From JAWWPG01 sp033850885 (GTDB lineage Bacteria; Actinomycetota; Actinomycetes; Propionibacteriales; Nocardioidaceae): a DNA stretch of 64,000 nucleotides. Made by a program: the position numbers and the translations under genes. Each line of letters opens with the position of its first letter. The stretch's first letter is position 1. Below are positions 8,543 to 17,133 of the stretch, piece after piece. Location of the stretch: contig JAWWPG010000052.1 in the NCBI GenBank assembly GCA_033850885.1, positions 4,980 through 68,979 of the forward strand, written 5' to 3'. Below the pieces are notes generated by a model that worked only from the letters and a program-made list of their open reading frames with translations, was not told the origin of the DNA and made no database searches.

Positions 8543-9664
8543 ATGCAACCTTCTCCAACTTCCCCGATGCCCGACTGCCGGAAGTATGGGCAGTACTACA
8601 TCATACCGGCAAGCGATCCGCTGCCAGCGACGATAGATCTCTTAACCTTCGATTCGAATGTTGTCGTGGATATCGCGCGCCACTTCTACAGAGATCCGGG
8701 CTTTAGCCGCCACCGCATGGAAGATCTCTTAAGCCTCCTCATTGACCTACCAGCGATGAAAGACGGCCATGGCAAATCTAGTCCGGCTCATGATTTCTGG
8801 CTCGGCGTCGCGGAAAGCGCTCGCACCAGCTGGTTCTGCGCGCCGGACGAGCTAAGGTATAGAAGAAACAACCATGCCATGGCGGTCTCCCTTACATGGA
8901 CTCCCGCGCAATGGAAACGGAAACTCGGTAGCCGCTACCCTCCAGCGAACGGCTATTGCCTTCCAGAGATCACCGTACCCAAGGACTCAGCGAGTTCAAT
9001 CAAGATTGATTATGTTTCTTTGCTCAAGATGCGTCAAGTGCTTAGCGCCACACAGGGGCGGGGCAAGGATTGGGGGTACCGACTGACCAAATACATCGAG
9101 TGGGCGAACTGGTGCAATCGGGAGTTGCAATATATCAGTGGCTATGCGCTGCAAATCGCGGTAGACCTTTTTTTAGGCAGTGGTCCTACCAAGGAGTACA
9201 CTGCAAAACTGTTGCATATGGGAGCCGGCAACGAGTCAATAGAGGCAGTGCAAAAGCAGTGCTGGAACACTGCTTGTGATATCGTGTTTCTCCGTCAGTC
9301 TGACCGCTATGCTTTCGGCGGACTGCGGCTCTCAGGTCAAACACGTTCGCATGCAAGGACAGTTCTCATCAGCGGCGATAAGGGCTTGGTGGGCTTGCGA
9401 AAGCGCACCTGGTCACTAACGAGCCAGCAAAATACTCATGGAAGAACCATACCGATCAACCTCATCAACCATTCTGACCACCCAGGCGCTCTTCACGACC
9501 TTCCGCGTTTTGAAGCAACTATGCGTGAGTTGTTTCTTGAGCAACAACGCCGAGTGACAGTCCACAGCCTTTCAATTGAGGACAGTCTGGTGAAGCTGGC
9601 CAAGGTTGCTGAGACCCTCGAGCAGGACTCAACCACGCCTTCGCCTCGCATTGTGACCTTATGA
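8543..9664 (+). CDS. Large PIN-like domain protein, putative nuclease
   Basis: Protein of 373 aa, not a named family to me. Three features fit a PIN-type RNase fold spread over the chain: LLTFDSNVVVDIAR (D37, D43) near the N-terminus, CWNTACDIVFLR (W241, D246) in the position of the W....D helix, and TVLISGDKGL (D279) before the last strand. Between them is a 190-residue helical insertion, much larger than in VapC toxins. Base composition is visibly more A+T-rich than the neighbours and than the core genome, which suggests transfer. No antitoxin-like partner is seen on either side, and an integrase pseudogene begins four bases after its stop. Catalytic activity is inferred only from the acidic residues. 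Confidence 0.55.
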   Translation: MQPSPTSPMPDCRKYGQYYIIPASDPLPATIDLLTFDSNVVVDIARHFYRDPGFSRHRMEDLLSLLIDLPAMKDGHGKSSPAHDFWLGVAESARTSWFCAPDELRYRRNNHAMAVSLTWTPAQWKRKLGSRYPPANGYCLPEITVPKDSASSIKIDYVSLLKMRQVLSATQGRGKDWGYRLTKYIEWANWCNRELQYISGYALQIAVDLFLGSGPTKEYTAKLLHMGAGNESIEAVQKQCWNTACDIVFLRQSDRYAFGGLRLSGQTRSHARTVLISGDKGLVGLRKRTWSLTSQQNTHGRTIPINLINHSDHPGALHDLPRFEATMRELFLEQQRRVTVHSLSIEDSLVKLAKVAETLEQDSTTPSPRIVTL

Positions 9665-9668
9665 GGCC

Positions 9669-10330
9669 ATGCCTGACGTTCAACAATCACGGCGTGACGC
9701 CGCGGTCCGCGATGGGTTGCTGGGCACTAACGCCTTCGCGCTGGTCAAGCGGCCCGGCCCGACGCCGCGCGAGGCGGAGTTCCTGACACCCGAACAGACG
9801 TCATCGTTGCTGGTGGCCGCAGGCAAGAGTCGATACCGACCACTCTTCGAATTGCTGGTGAACACCGCACTGCGCCGTGGCGAGGCGCTCGCCTTGAAAG
9901 TGGTCTGACATCGACGTCACAAACGCGATGCTGCGGGTCCGTGGAATCCTCGCGCGCATCGACGGGCAGCTCCAGGTCACGGACACCAAAACGTCAAGTC
10001 GCGCCGATCCATCCCGTTGGCGGCCCCTGCCATGGCCATATTAGAGGAGCTGAAGACCCGACAGGCCTCGGACAAGCTGCGAGCGGGGAACTTGTGGAGT
10101 CAGACTGGTTACGTCTTCACAACCGAACTCGGCGAGGCATGCGACCCTCGCAACGCGCTGCGCGCCCTCACCACGGCCGCCAAGGCAGCCGGGTTGACCA
10201 CGTGGGGCTCCACACGCTGCGACACTCGGCCGCGTCAGTCATGCTCAGCCTTCGGAAATGCGTTCATCTGGGCCCGCACACGTCCAGCCGGCGTCATTTC
10301 AATGGGGTTCGCAAGTCATGCACTTCACTG
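9669..10330 (+). pseudogene. Tyrosine recombinase (phage integrase) remnant
   Basis: Reading across frames gives a continuous integrase catalytic domain. LTPEQTSSLLVAAG then LLVNTALRRGEALAL (box with the first catalytic Arg) is in the first frame. After an extra A near 9898 comes DIDVTNAMLRVRG with DTKTS. After a missing base near 9992 comes PAPAMAILEELKTRQASDKL. After a missing base near 10202 comes VGLHTLRHSAASVML, which holds the H-x-x-R box. The tail with the nucleophilic Tyr is not recoverable, and the N-terminal core-binding domain is absent. At least three one-base indels make it inactive. It marks a former integrative element in this island. Confidence 0.8.
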
Positions 10331-10971
10331 AACGCCCGCGAACGGAGGTCATTGGCTACATTGCTGGCCACGAGAACTCAACTTGACTCGAGGCAATCTG
10401 GCCGGCTGAGCGGCCATCGTGCCGTATCCTCTCGAGACGGCGGACCGCCTCGGCGACCCAGACGGTCCCGCCCGTCGGCCACCACCTCCCGGCCATCACG
10501 TTACTGCTCCGTTAAACGGCGTCCGCCGCGGCGAGGTACTGGCATCCAGCCTTGCCGTCCCCCAGCCAGGTTCACCTCTGTCCGCAACCCGACACCCCGT
10601 TACCTTCTTCGTGGCCCCGTAAGGCAGAGTTCTGGTCGCCAGGTACGGCATGACTCAAGTCCCTGTCTTGCGCATGATCCGGGGGGTGTTGTCACCGGCT
10701 CTGGTGGCGTCGGTTGACCGCTGATAGGGACAGGGCCGTTCGACCCCGGACAGGTGGGGCACCGTCCCCTCCTCCGCATGGTCGCCTTCCCGTCCGGTTG
10801 GCTAGCCCGCTCGCTGACCTGCCTGCGCGCCGCCAATGAAAGCTCCATCTTCGTTCGTGCCCCTGGAAGCTGCTCTGCGGCGATCCAAGAATAAGGAACT
10901 CATCCCCTTGCGTGCGCACGCATGCTTAGATAGCCTTCCTGCGCGATCTCGACCTAGGATGTGATGGCACT
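10331..10971. other. Non-coding stretch after the integrase remnant
   Basis: About 640 bp with no convincing gene. It may still contain scrambled integrase C-terminus in its first 100 bp. I looked for a tRNA 3' end or att-like repeat here and saw none. The final part (10880-10971) is the probable promoter region of the cutinase-like gene. Confidence 0.35.
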
Positions 10972-12378
10972 TTGAACCGGTCCCGACGGCCAGCCTCTCG
11001 TTTATCGCTGCAAATGTTTGCGTTCCTCCTGCTTCTCTTGGGCTTGATCCCCACGACCGCTCCCTTGGCTTCCGCCAGCGGGACCATGCCTTGCGCCCCC
11101 TTGGTGTTCTTCGGAGTTCGAGGCTCAGGAGAGACCGAAACAGATCATAGTGGATTCGGGCGCACCGTCGCGGCCGTCGATAGCGAGGTGGTGGCCCGCG
11201 TGCCGGGAACGCTGAGCTACGAGATCACTTACCCAGCCATCCCGATGCCCTACAACGCTAAGAGCTTTCTCCAATACCTCCCCCAGTACAATGCAAGCGT
11301 TAAGGCTGGGACTAGCACCTTACTCGCAGAGGTTCGTGAACAGATCGCCAGCTGCCCCGACGCGCAGATTGTTTTAGCCGGATACAGTCAGGGTGCGCAG
11401 GTTGTGGGTGACGCCTGGATGGACCACATGAGCGCCAGCGAAAAGGGCCACATCGTGGGCGTAGCCTTACTGGGTGACCCCAAATTCAAGGGGGCTCAAA
11501 CCGCCGTAAACGTTGGGGACTATGTGAAATCCATGAATGGCATCTGGGACAGTATGCCACTCGAATCTCCGCGGACTGTGCCGGCGGCGTTAGTGCCAAA
11601 AATCCGTAGTTATTGCCTTGCCAATGACCCAATATGTAACTTTTCCGTATCGAACGCTTTATTCTGTAAGAGCGCGCCTTCTAGTTGTCCGCACGTGCAC
11701 TACCCGGATTGGTACTATCAGGGAAAGAAGTACACGACTTCAGCGGGTGACTTCCTGGCATCGCGTTGGAGTCCTACTCCCGCGATGATCGCCATCACTC
11801 CCGCCGCACCGATGCCTGTAGGAATTGTCCTGGACCTTAAATCAATTTCGCCCTGTCCAGCCGGTTCCGATACGGTGGGTGTATTGAACCCGACGCATCC
11901 TGCGCGAGTCCAGTACGCTGTGTTGGATCCGACGGGGGGTTGGTCCATGAACCTTGACCCATCTTTTGATTTCGAAACACAGGATGGGTCGACCTTGCAA
12001 TTATTGGCCACTTGTTATGGTATTAATTTGACGCCCACGCGGGTTTACCCCGTCCTCTCGTACGTGATGCAACCCCAACTGACCGAGAGTCTAAGTGTGA
12101 CAGCTCTCGACTCAAGCACGAACACCCTCACGGCCACTCCCGACAAACCTTGTCCGGTGCCCTCTGACCATGTATACGTTCAATTCAGCATTCAGGGCCC
12201 TGACTATACTGGGGCATATGCCACCTCGCCGGTATCCCCGACTGGCGATTGGACAGCGAGTGTTGGGATGCCCGTATTGTCAGATGGCGACTTTTATGCG
12301 GCCGCAGCGTTTTGCATGGTAGGCCCTAGCGACAATAATTCTATAGAGACGTATCAATATGCCGCGGGGCTTTCATGA
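10972..12378 (+). CDS. Secreted cutinase-family esterase with extra C-terminal domain
   Basis: Protein of 468 aa starting at a TTG (10972). An N-terminal signal peptide (basic MNRSRRPASR, then a Leu-rich core, likely cut after the ASA near residue 36) targets it for secretion. Residues 40-265 match cutinase-type serine esterases: VRGSGE, the nucleophile elbow AGYSQG (S139), D219 in LANDPIC and H243 in HVHY form the expected triad, with paired cysteines. Residues about 266-468 are an additional beta-rich, unrecognised region with spaced cysteines, roughly doubling the normal cutinase length. Codon use is plainer and more A/T than in core genes. Substrate may be an ester polymer or lipid; this cannot be told from sequence. 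Confidence 0.8.
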   Translation: MNRSRRPASRLSLQMFAFLLLLLGLIPTTAPLASASGTMPCAPLVFFGVRGSGETETDHSGFGRTVAAVDSEVVARVPGTLSYEITYPAIPMPYNAKSFLQYLPQYNASVKAGTSTLLAEVREQIASCPDAQIVLAGYSQGAQVVGDAWMDHMSASEKGHIVGVALLGDPKFKGAQTAVNVGDYVKSMNGIWDSMPLESPRTVPAALVPKIRSYCLANDPICNFSVSNALFCKSAPSSCPHVHYPDWYYQGKKYTTSAGDFLASRWSPTPAMIAITPAAPMPVGIVLDLKSISPCPAGSDTVGVLNPTHPARVQYAVLDPTGGWSMNLDPSFDFETQDGSTLQLLATCYGINLTPTRVYPVLSYVMQPQLTESLSVTALDSSTNTLTATPDKPCPVPSDHVYVQFSIQGPDYTGAYATSPVSPTGDWTASVGMPVLSDGDFYAAAAFCMVGPSDNNSIETYQYAAGLS

Positions 12379-12436
12379 TGTGAGCTCAACCACGAGTGGT
12401 ACGACTGGCCCCGATTTGAATGAGCGCCGGAGCCGC

Positions 12437-12900
12437 TAGTGGGGCGTTTCTGAAGTTCGGTGACGGTTCGCTTTTTTGGGGATCTGGTCGGTGGTCTTGG
12501 TCCACACGAAGGGGTGGCAGCGGTCGTTCGAGCCGTTGATGAACGCTCGGAGTTTGGCGTCCCTATCGCGAACGCTGCCGAAGGTGCCCCGGTGGATGGC
12601 CTGCCTCTCGGTGATCCCGAACCAGACCTCGACGAGGTTAAGCCACGACCCGACGTCGGGGTGAAGTGAAAGGGGACGCGGGGGTTCGCCGCTAGCCAGT
12701 CGCGGATCTCGACTTGTTTGTGTGTGGCGTAGTTGCCATCCCAGTGGGGACACGCGACGTTGTGGCGTGTGCCTGGCGCGCAAGTGGTGGGGAGCGAGAT
12801 GCCCTTCCCCAGGACCGGTTTGTCGACTGGACTGTCCCGGACACCAAGCAGGACGTGGAGGGGATGGTCGCCTCCGCGAGCGGCCCGTATGTGCCCGTTT
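12437..12900 (-). pseudogene. IS630-family transposase remnant
   Basis: The minus strand encodes the C-terminal part of an IS630/Tc1-type DDE transposase across two frames. One frame gives NYATHKQVEIRDWLAANPRV, the other PDVGSWLNLVEVWFGITE, then RQAIHRGTF, AFINGSNDRCHPFVWTKT. The Asp expected in the DNYATHK box reads WDGNYATHK here, and a frame change separates the two parts. The left boundary is probably the TA at 12437-12438, with an inverted end reading CTAGTGGGGC. No matching right end and no N-terminal half were found, so this is a truncated copy. Confidence 0.7.
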
Positions 12901-13029
12901 AGCCTGACGCCTCCAGCGAACCCGCTAGACCGCGGGCAAGTTTATCTAACGTCCGAGTGGATTTTTGGTAATGCGTGAATTGACAAGCCCAGCGGAGAGA
13001 ATGTCCGATTAGGGTGAAGGGCGGTGAGC

Positions 13030-13436
13030 TAGTGGTGTGTCACAGTAGCTCTATTAGTCTTTCATTGAGATACTTGGTGTGTGGCGAAATCATGTGCGCA
13101 CACTGACTTTGACCGTTCAGGAACGCTCGGCGCTCGAGGTGCAGGCGCGGGCGAAGGGTCAGCCGGCGAGGGTGGTTTCACCATGCACTTCACCCCAACG
13201 TCAGGGTCATGGCTTAATCTGGTCGAGACGTTCTTCTCGATCATCACCCGAGAGGCCATCAGACGCGGCACCTTCACCAGCGTCAAAGACCTCATCGGCG
13301 CGATCGAGACCTACGTCGACGCCTGAAACGAACGATGCGAGCCCTTCACCTGGACCAAAGACGCCGACACCATTCTCGCCAAAGCCACCAACCCCAAGAA
13401 CCGCAACACTCACAACACGTCAGTTACAGACCACTA
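13030..13436. mobile_element. 407-bp IS630-type element with internal deletion (MITE-like)
   Basis: The ends are imperfect inverted repeats: the left end begins TAGTGGTGTGTCAC at 13030, and the right end finishes GTTACAGACCACTA at 13436. Both termini carry the dinucleotide TA, the target duplicated by IS630/Tc1-mariner transposons. Inside are only the first about 30 and the last about 90 codons of the transposase. The element is therefore a deletion derivative that could only move if a related transposase acts in trans. Confidence 0.75.
13079..13415 (+). pseudogene. Deleted IS630-family transposase
   Basis: The N-terminal start of the transposase (RTLTLTVQERSALEVQARAK) is in one frame. It is joined directly, out of frame, to the C-terminal catalytic part (MHFTPTSGSWLNLVETFFS, then REAIRRGTFTSVKDL). 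The central DDE region is deleted. A TGA at 13324-13326 replaces the tryptophan codon normally found in the motif DAWNERCEPFTW; the frame then continues NERCEPFTWTKDADTILAKA. Clearly inactive, on three separate grounds. Confidence 0.75.
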
Positions 13437-13539
13437 GCGGATCGCCGCCAGTTCCCCCTCACCGGAGGAGTCGCACCGATGGCCTTCGCCGAGCCTGTCG
13501 TATCCGAGCGGCACTGCTGCGTTGGCACTTACCTCGCAG

Positions 13540-13965
13540 TCAGTCCGTGACCACGCGACGGATCGCGTCCACTGTACCGGCATCGCCTTCATTAGCTTCG
13601 TACGGCTGATCGGACGCAACGAATATCCAAACGATCGAACGTCCGTCATTGCGGACGGCGTGCGACCACCCGTTGGGCGGCGCGAAACTCACGCAACCCG
13701 AGCCGGTGAACTTGCGAGACAATGGGTCTGTTCCGGAGCCCGTATCCCAGTGGACGCTAACGTCATCAGTGTACACAACCGCGATTAACTCGCCTCGCCT
13801 CATGTGATAGTGGTTACCTCGAACCTTTCCTGGCTGGATAGCCGCAATGTGCACGTCCTGGATCGATCCGAAAGAGTTCAGTTCACTTTCACTGAGCGAG
13901 AAGCTCTGTCCCCGTTCGTCAGTCGAGTCGCTGGGGAAATTGAACTCCAGTTCGGTCGATGCCAT
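13540..13965 (-). CDS. Small cupin protein
   Basis: Single-domain cupin of 141 aa. Motif 1 is visible as GKVRGNHYHMRRGEL (G50, H52, H54, E59), and motif 2 as SFAPPNGWSHAV (H102), the set of metal or substrate ligands of RmlC-like cupins. The first motif with GNHYH resembles cupins attached to polysaccharide or sugar-nucleotide enzymes, but no such pathway is nearby. It lies 34 bp downstream of the unknown 440-aa gene on the same strand, so the two probably form a transcript. Function beyond the fold is unknown. Confidence 0.7.
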   Translation of the reverse strand: MASTELEFNFPSDSTDERGQSFSLSESELNSFGSIQDVHIAAIQPGKVRGNHYHMRRGELIAVVYTDDVSVHWDTGSGTDPLSRKFTGSGCVSFAPPNGWSHAVRNDGRSIVWIFVASDQPYEANEGDAGTVDAIRRVVTD

Positions 13966-13999
13966 GACGAATTCCCTTCTGTGATGCGCCGATTGCGTA

Positions 14000-15322
14000 T
14001 CAGCGTGTCACTCCACCAGCCAGATCGTCCAGAATCTTTTTAATTTCACGCTCTCGACGCCGTACGGGTTTACGCCGTTGCGCATATAGATATGGCCAAT
14101 GCTTAGCCAGAAATGGACTTTTAAACCAGTGAAGCCTCCGCAATCCTACCAAGCCTCCCGTCAAGACTGTAAGTACAACGCTCCCAACATTAAAAGGGTC
14201 ACCTGGATTCGTGATCTCACTTAAGATATCGACGATAATGCTGGCACCGGCTAGGCTAGCACTCTGTGGGTCCGAGAGTATCTCTCGAAGCGGGGCGGAT
14301 TGGTCATCCTCATCGAGGTCTTCTCTCAGGCGCCGGACCACCACTCCTTCCATGCGATTCACGTCTCCGTCGATTTGATAACTTTCGTATAGATTCGAGT
14401 ACCAAGTCACCAAGGCCTTGTGTCCAGGGCCGTTCACGAAACGAGTCAGGTTGAGGGGACGGGTACGCGTCCGATCCTCGAGACTGCGCAACAGAGCAAG
14501 TATCTGAGTAGATATCTTCCGTGCGACTTCTTGGCTTCGCTCGGCGTCGTCTCTGACGTTTTTCCTTTCCTCCTCGGAGTTCGGTAGCCCGGCGATGGCC
14601 TTGGCGGTCTCTACGACCGGGTTCGACGCGTCACTTTCAAGAATCAGAGCCAGCCGCTCAAGGAATAGGCTGTCGGGAGGATCTAAGAAGAAGGGAGCTC
14701 GGGCCGACGATACTTTGTATGCTTCTGCATGATTCACAGCATCTATCAGCACCGACCGCACTATCGCATCCGGAGTGTTTTCCTCACGGGCGGCTGCCTG
14801 CTTGACTCCTGGCGGGAGGCGCAATCCTGGAGCAAGGAATGCACGGTGGATCTCCATCCGCTCAAGCTCAGTCAGTCCTGAGGTGAGCTCATCCACCAAG
14901 CTTGGCCCCGGTGCAGCGCCTACGGCCATCACCCTCGCGACAGGACAGTCTATCTTCTTACGAACCGCCTCCGCGTACTTCCGCTCATCTTCCTCAAGGA
15001 TGGCTCTGATCCCGCCATCGATCATTTCATCCCAGGCGTAACCTTCCCATTTGCTGACGGCGTTCCTCTCCCGCCACTGTCGGTCGGTCAGCCACTCTCT
15101 ACGGCCCAGCACCCGGATCGCACCATTATTTATGAGGTCGAGGAACTCTGGAGCTGAGATGTTAGCTTGCCCCGTTTTGAAGAAAAAGCTGGACGGCGAC
15201 CATAGCGTCACGGGAGAACTGGTTGCCACCATCTGACGCAGTGACCGATAGCCCTCATCGTCATATTCAGAGATATGACAAAACGTGGGGAACGTCGACT
15301 CAACTTTGGCCACGCTGGTCAC
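14000..15322 (-). CDS. Unknown 440-aa protein
   Basis: I do not recognise this family. The N-terminal 100 residues contain FFFKTGQANISAPEFLDL then RVLGRREWL, perhaps a small globular domain. Residues about 110-260 are charged and helical. Near residues 365-400 there is a hydrophobic stretch (SLAGASIIVDILSEI, then VGSVVLTVLTGGLVGL) that may be a membrane or buried helical hairpin. The C-terminus is strongly basic (RRKPVRRREREIKKIL). Composition is lower in GC than core genes. It precedes the cupin gene by 34 bp. The layout (globular N-part, helical middle, hydrophobic hairpin, basic tail) would suit a membrane-acting island protein, but this is speculation. Confidence 0.55.
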   Translation of the reverse strand: MTSVAKVESTFPTFCHISEYDDEGYRSLRQMVATSSPVTLWSPSSFFFKTGQANISAPEFLDLINNGAIRVLGRREWLTDRQWRERNAVSKWEGYAWDEMIDGGIRAILEEDERKYAEAVRKKIDCPVARVMAVGAAPGPSLVDELTSGLTELERMEIHRAFLAPGLRLPPGVKQAAAREENTPDAIVRSVLIDAVNHAEAYKVSSARAPFFLDPPDSLFLERLALILESDASNPVVETAKAIAGLPNSEEERKNVRDDAERSQEVARKISTQILALLRSLEDRTRTRPLNLTRFVNGPGHKALVTWYSNLYESYQIDGDVNRMEGVVVRRLREDLDEDDQSAPLREILSDPQSASLAGASIIVDILSEITNPGDPFNVGSVVLTVLTGGLVGLRRLHWFKSPFLAKHWPYLYAQRRKPVRRREREIKKILDDLAGGVTR

Positions 15323-15962
15323 CGGCCCTTCGCCTCGCAGAGTTCAGTGAACAATTTGTCGTCCACTCGAGTTCCAGCATAATCTCCAACCTTCCCGCCC
15401 ACCCCCAATCTTGACCCCAGACGATTGCTTGCGCAAACACGACATGACCAACAGCCGCACTGACACTCATCGGCTGGCGCGGGCAAACCGCCGGCCGACC
15501 CTGCACCCGCCTGAACCGGACACCGGCATACAACTCGACGGTGCGATGGCAACGCCCCGCCAGCCCGCCAACATCACGAAACGAACCCGTCTCGTCGACC
15601 GCTTCCAGAATCTCCACGACTTCCTCTTCAGACTCCATAGGCCTCCCGCCTCTACGAGCGATGGGGGCTTCAGCACTAAGAAGCGCACCTGAGGAGGAGC
15701 CTCGACCGCAGGACGCGCCGGTCGGACGACAAGGTGTCGGGCCGAGCTCTAGCACCACCGGGCGCATCTCATGATCGCGAGCGGGCAGGAGGCGCACTCC
15801 GAGCGGCCAATGGCGATCGCGATGCCACCGCAACTCCTGAACACTCGAAACCGTGAAGTAGTGGTGCATCCGCATCGGGATGGTGTGCCTTGGCCAAGGC
15901 GTCCAGTCAGCAAGGAGTAGCCGCTAGCATCTGGTGGTTCGCAAGAACCAGAGAGGGGACAA
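15323..15962. other. Intergenic region with transposase debris
   Basis: Between the unknown 440-aa gene and the NUDIX gene. It contains the short transposase-like fragment listed separately at 15480-15638; the rest shows nothing I can support. The NUDIX gene has a possible ribosome site GAGAGGGGA just before 15963. Confidence 0.4.
15480..15638 (-). pseudogene. Transposase N-terminal fragment (IS21-like helix-turn-helix)
   Basis: About 50 codons from the ATG at 15638 read MESEEEVVEILEAVDETGSF followed by a region close to the AGCSHHTV helix-turn-helix of some actinobacterial IS21-type transposases, here degraded to AGRCHRTV. The frame then loses sense. The assignment rests on recall of the family's N-terminus and on its setting in an IS-littered region. 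Confidence 0.4.
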
Positions 15963-16517
15963 ATGAGCGACGAGCCAGCTTTCACTCATGGGGATTGGGT
16001 TCAAGTGTACGTAGATCCGGATCCGGCGGGCCAAGGGCCCGGATATATCCGAATTGTCGAGCGGTACGGAGCGCGGGGAGTCGCGATTCTACCGATATCG
16101 GGCGATCGGCTTGGCCTTGTGACGGTCTACCGGCGACTTTTGCAGCGATCGTGCCTCGAGATCCCTCGCGGCTTCGGCGGGGAAGGAACGGGTCCGCTGT
16201 CCGATGCCGTCCGAGAACTGCATGAGGTAACTGGCCTAGTCGCCGACGAAAGTTCTCTCATTCCACTGGGCGCGCTGAGTCCCAACAGCGGACTCCTAGC
16301 CTCGGAAGTGTTGCTCTACGCCGCCATGGTTCCTAAGGGTGGAGCGAAGACTGAGGTGGTGGACACCGACGAGGTGACCGACTTTGACTGGTACGGCATA
16401 GAAGAGGTTCTTGGTCGGATCTCCTCCGGAGGCATCGTCGACGCCTTCACACTTGCCAGTGTCTTGAGGGCTACGCTGCTCGGCCTGTTGCCAGCGCAAA
16501 TTAAGACACAGGCCTGA
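15963..16517 (+). CDS. NUDIX hydrolase
   Basis: Protein of 184 aa resembling ADP-ribose/nucleoside-diphosphate-sugar pyrophosphatases. The NUDIX box is at about residues 76-98: GFGGEG ... SDAVRELHEVTGL. The consensus RE-U-x-E-E-x-G-U is met except that the second Glu of the EE pair is Val, which may alter metal binding. Upstream is the typical RCLEIPRG strand (here SCLEIPRG). It is followed after 10 bp by the gene at 16528, so the two are likely co-transcribed. Substrate unknown. Confidence 0.8.
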   Translation: MSDEPAFTHGDWVQVYVDPDPAGQGPGYIRIVERYGARGVAILPISGDRLGLVTVYRRLLQRSCLEIPRGFGGEGTGPLSDAVRELHEVTGLVADESSLIPLGALSPNSGLLASEVLLYAAMVPKGGAKTEVVDTDEVTDFDWYGIEEVLGRISSGGIVDAFTLASVLRATLLGLLPAQIKTQA

Positions 16518-16527
16518 GGCGCCGGTT

Positions 16528-17106
16528 ATGGCCGTTGCGCTGATAGGTAAGACCCATGATCGCGTCCTCATCGGCGATCTCGACAGCACTCATCAGGCCG
16601 ACCTGGTGGATGCCTGGCGCCAGGAGGGTATCAATGCGTCGTCGAGCGACTGGGCAACTCGGCTCGACCTTGCATGTGGCCGCCTTCGTCTGGAGACACT
16701 GCTGTCCGAGCGAGTGGTGCTTACAGACGCCCAGGCCTTTGACGGTGGTATCGTCACTCGCCTGGCGGCGACCGGCCGCTTAAATAGGATTCGTCGCTCA
16801 CCCGACCAGCCTCTGCCGATAGAGCTGCGGGTAAGGCACCCCGATCCTGCGCGTGCATTGTGGCTGATGTATCACAAGGAGGATGGCGCACCCACCCAGT
16901 TCCTTCCGTCACTTTTCGCGGGCGGAGGCAACTTGTCGCTGGCCGGCACGGAACAAGGCCTTTCGGGATCCTCGGACGCGGTTATAGCATGCGCAAGGAC
17001 GTTGACGGCGGCGGGTGTACCCTCAACCGAGATCGAGGAGGCTATCGGCGGTTGGGGGGCTCTCATCGAAGCCTGCGCGTCCAACGTCCTCCCCTCCTCC
17101 ACATAG
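16528..17106 (+). CDS. Unknown protein, likely 5' half of a disrupted gene
   Basis: Frame of 192 aa ending in TAG at 17104-17106. The N-terminal part contains LLSERVVLTDAQAFDGGIV, with a helical context; the C-terminal part is Gly/Ala-rich (GAGGGNLSLAG-like). I do not recognise the family. The same reading frame stays open directly after the TAG (QAKPTFIQWMQE...) and continues into the frame listed at 17134-17739, so a single gene of about 400 codons broken by a nonsense mutation is likely. It starts 10 bp after the NUDIX gene. Confidence 0.5.
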   Translation: MAVALIGKTHDRVLIGDLDSTHQADLVDAWRQEGINASSSDWATRLDLACGRLRLETLLSERVVLTDAQAFDGGIVTRLAATGRLNRIRRSPDQPLPIELRVRHPDPARALWLMYHKEDGAPTQFLPSLFAGGGNLSLAGTEQGLSGSSDAVIACARTLTAAGVPSTEIEEAIGGWGALIEACASNVLPSST

Positions 17107-17133
17107 CAGGCGAAACCTACGTTCATCCAGTGG

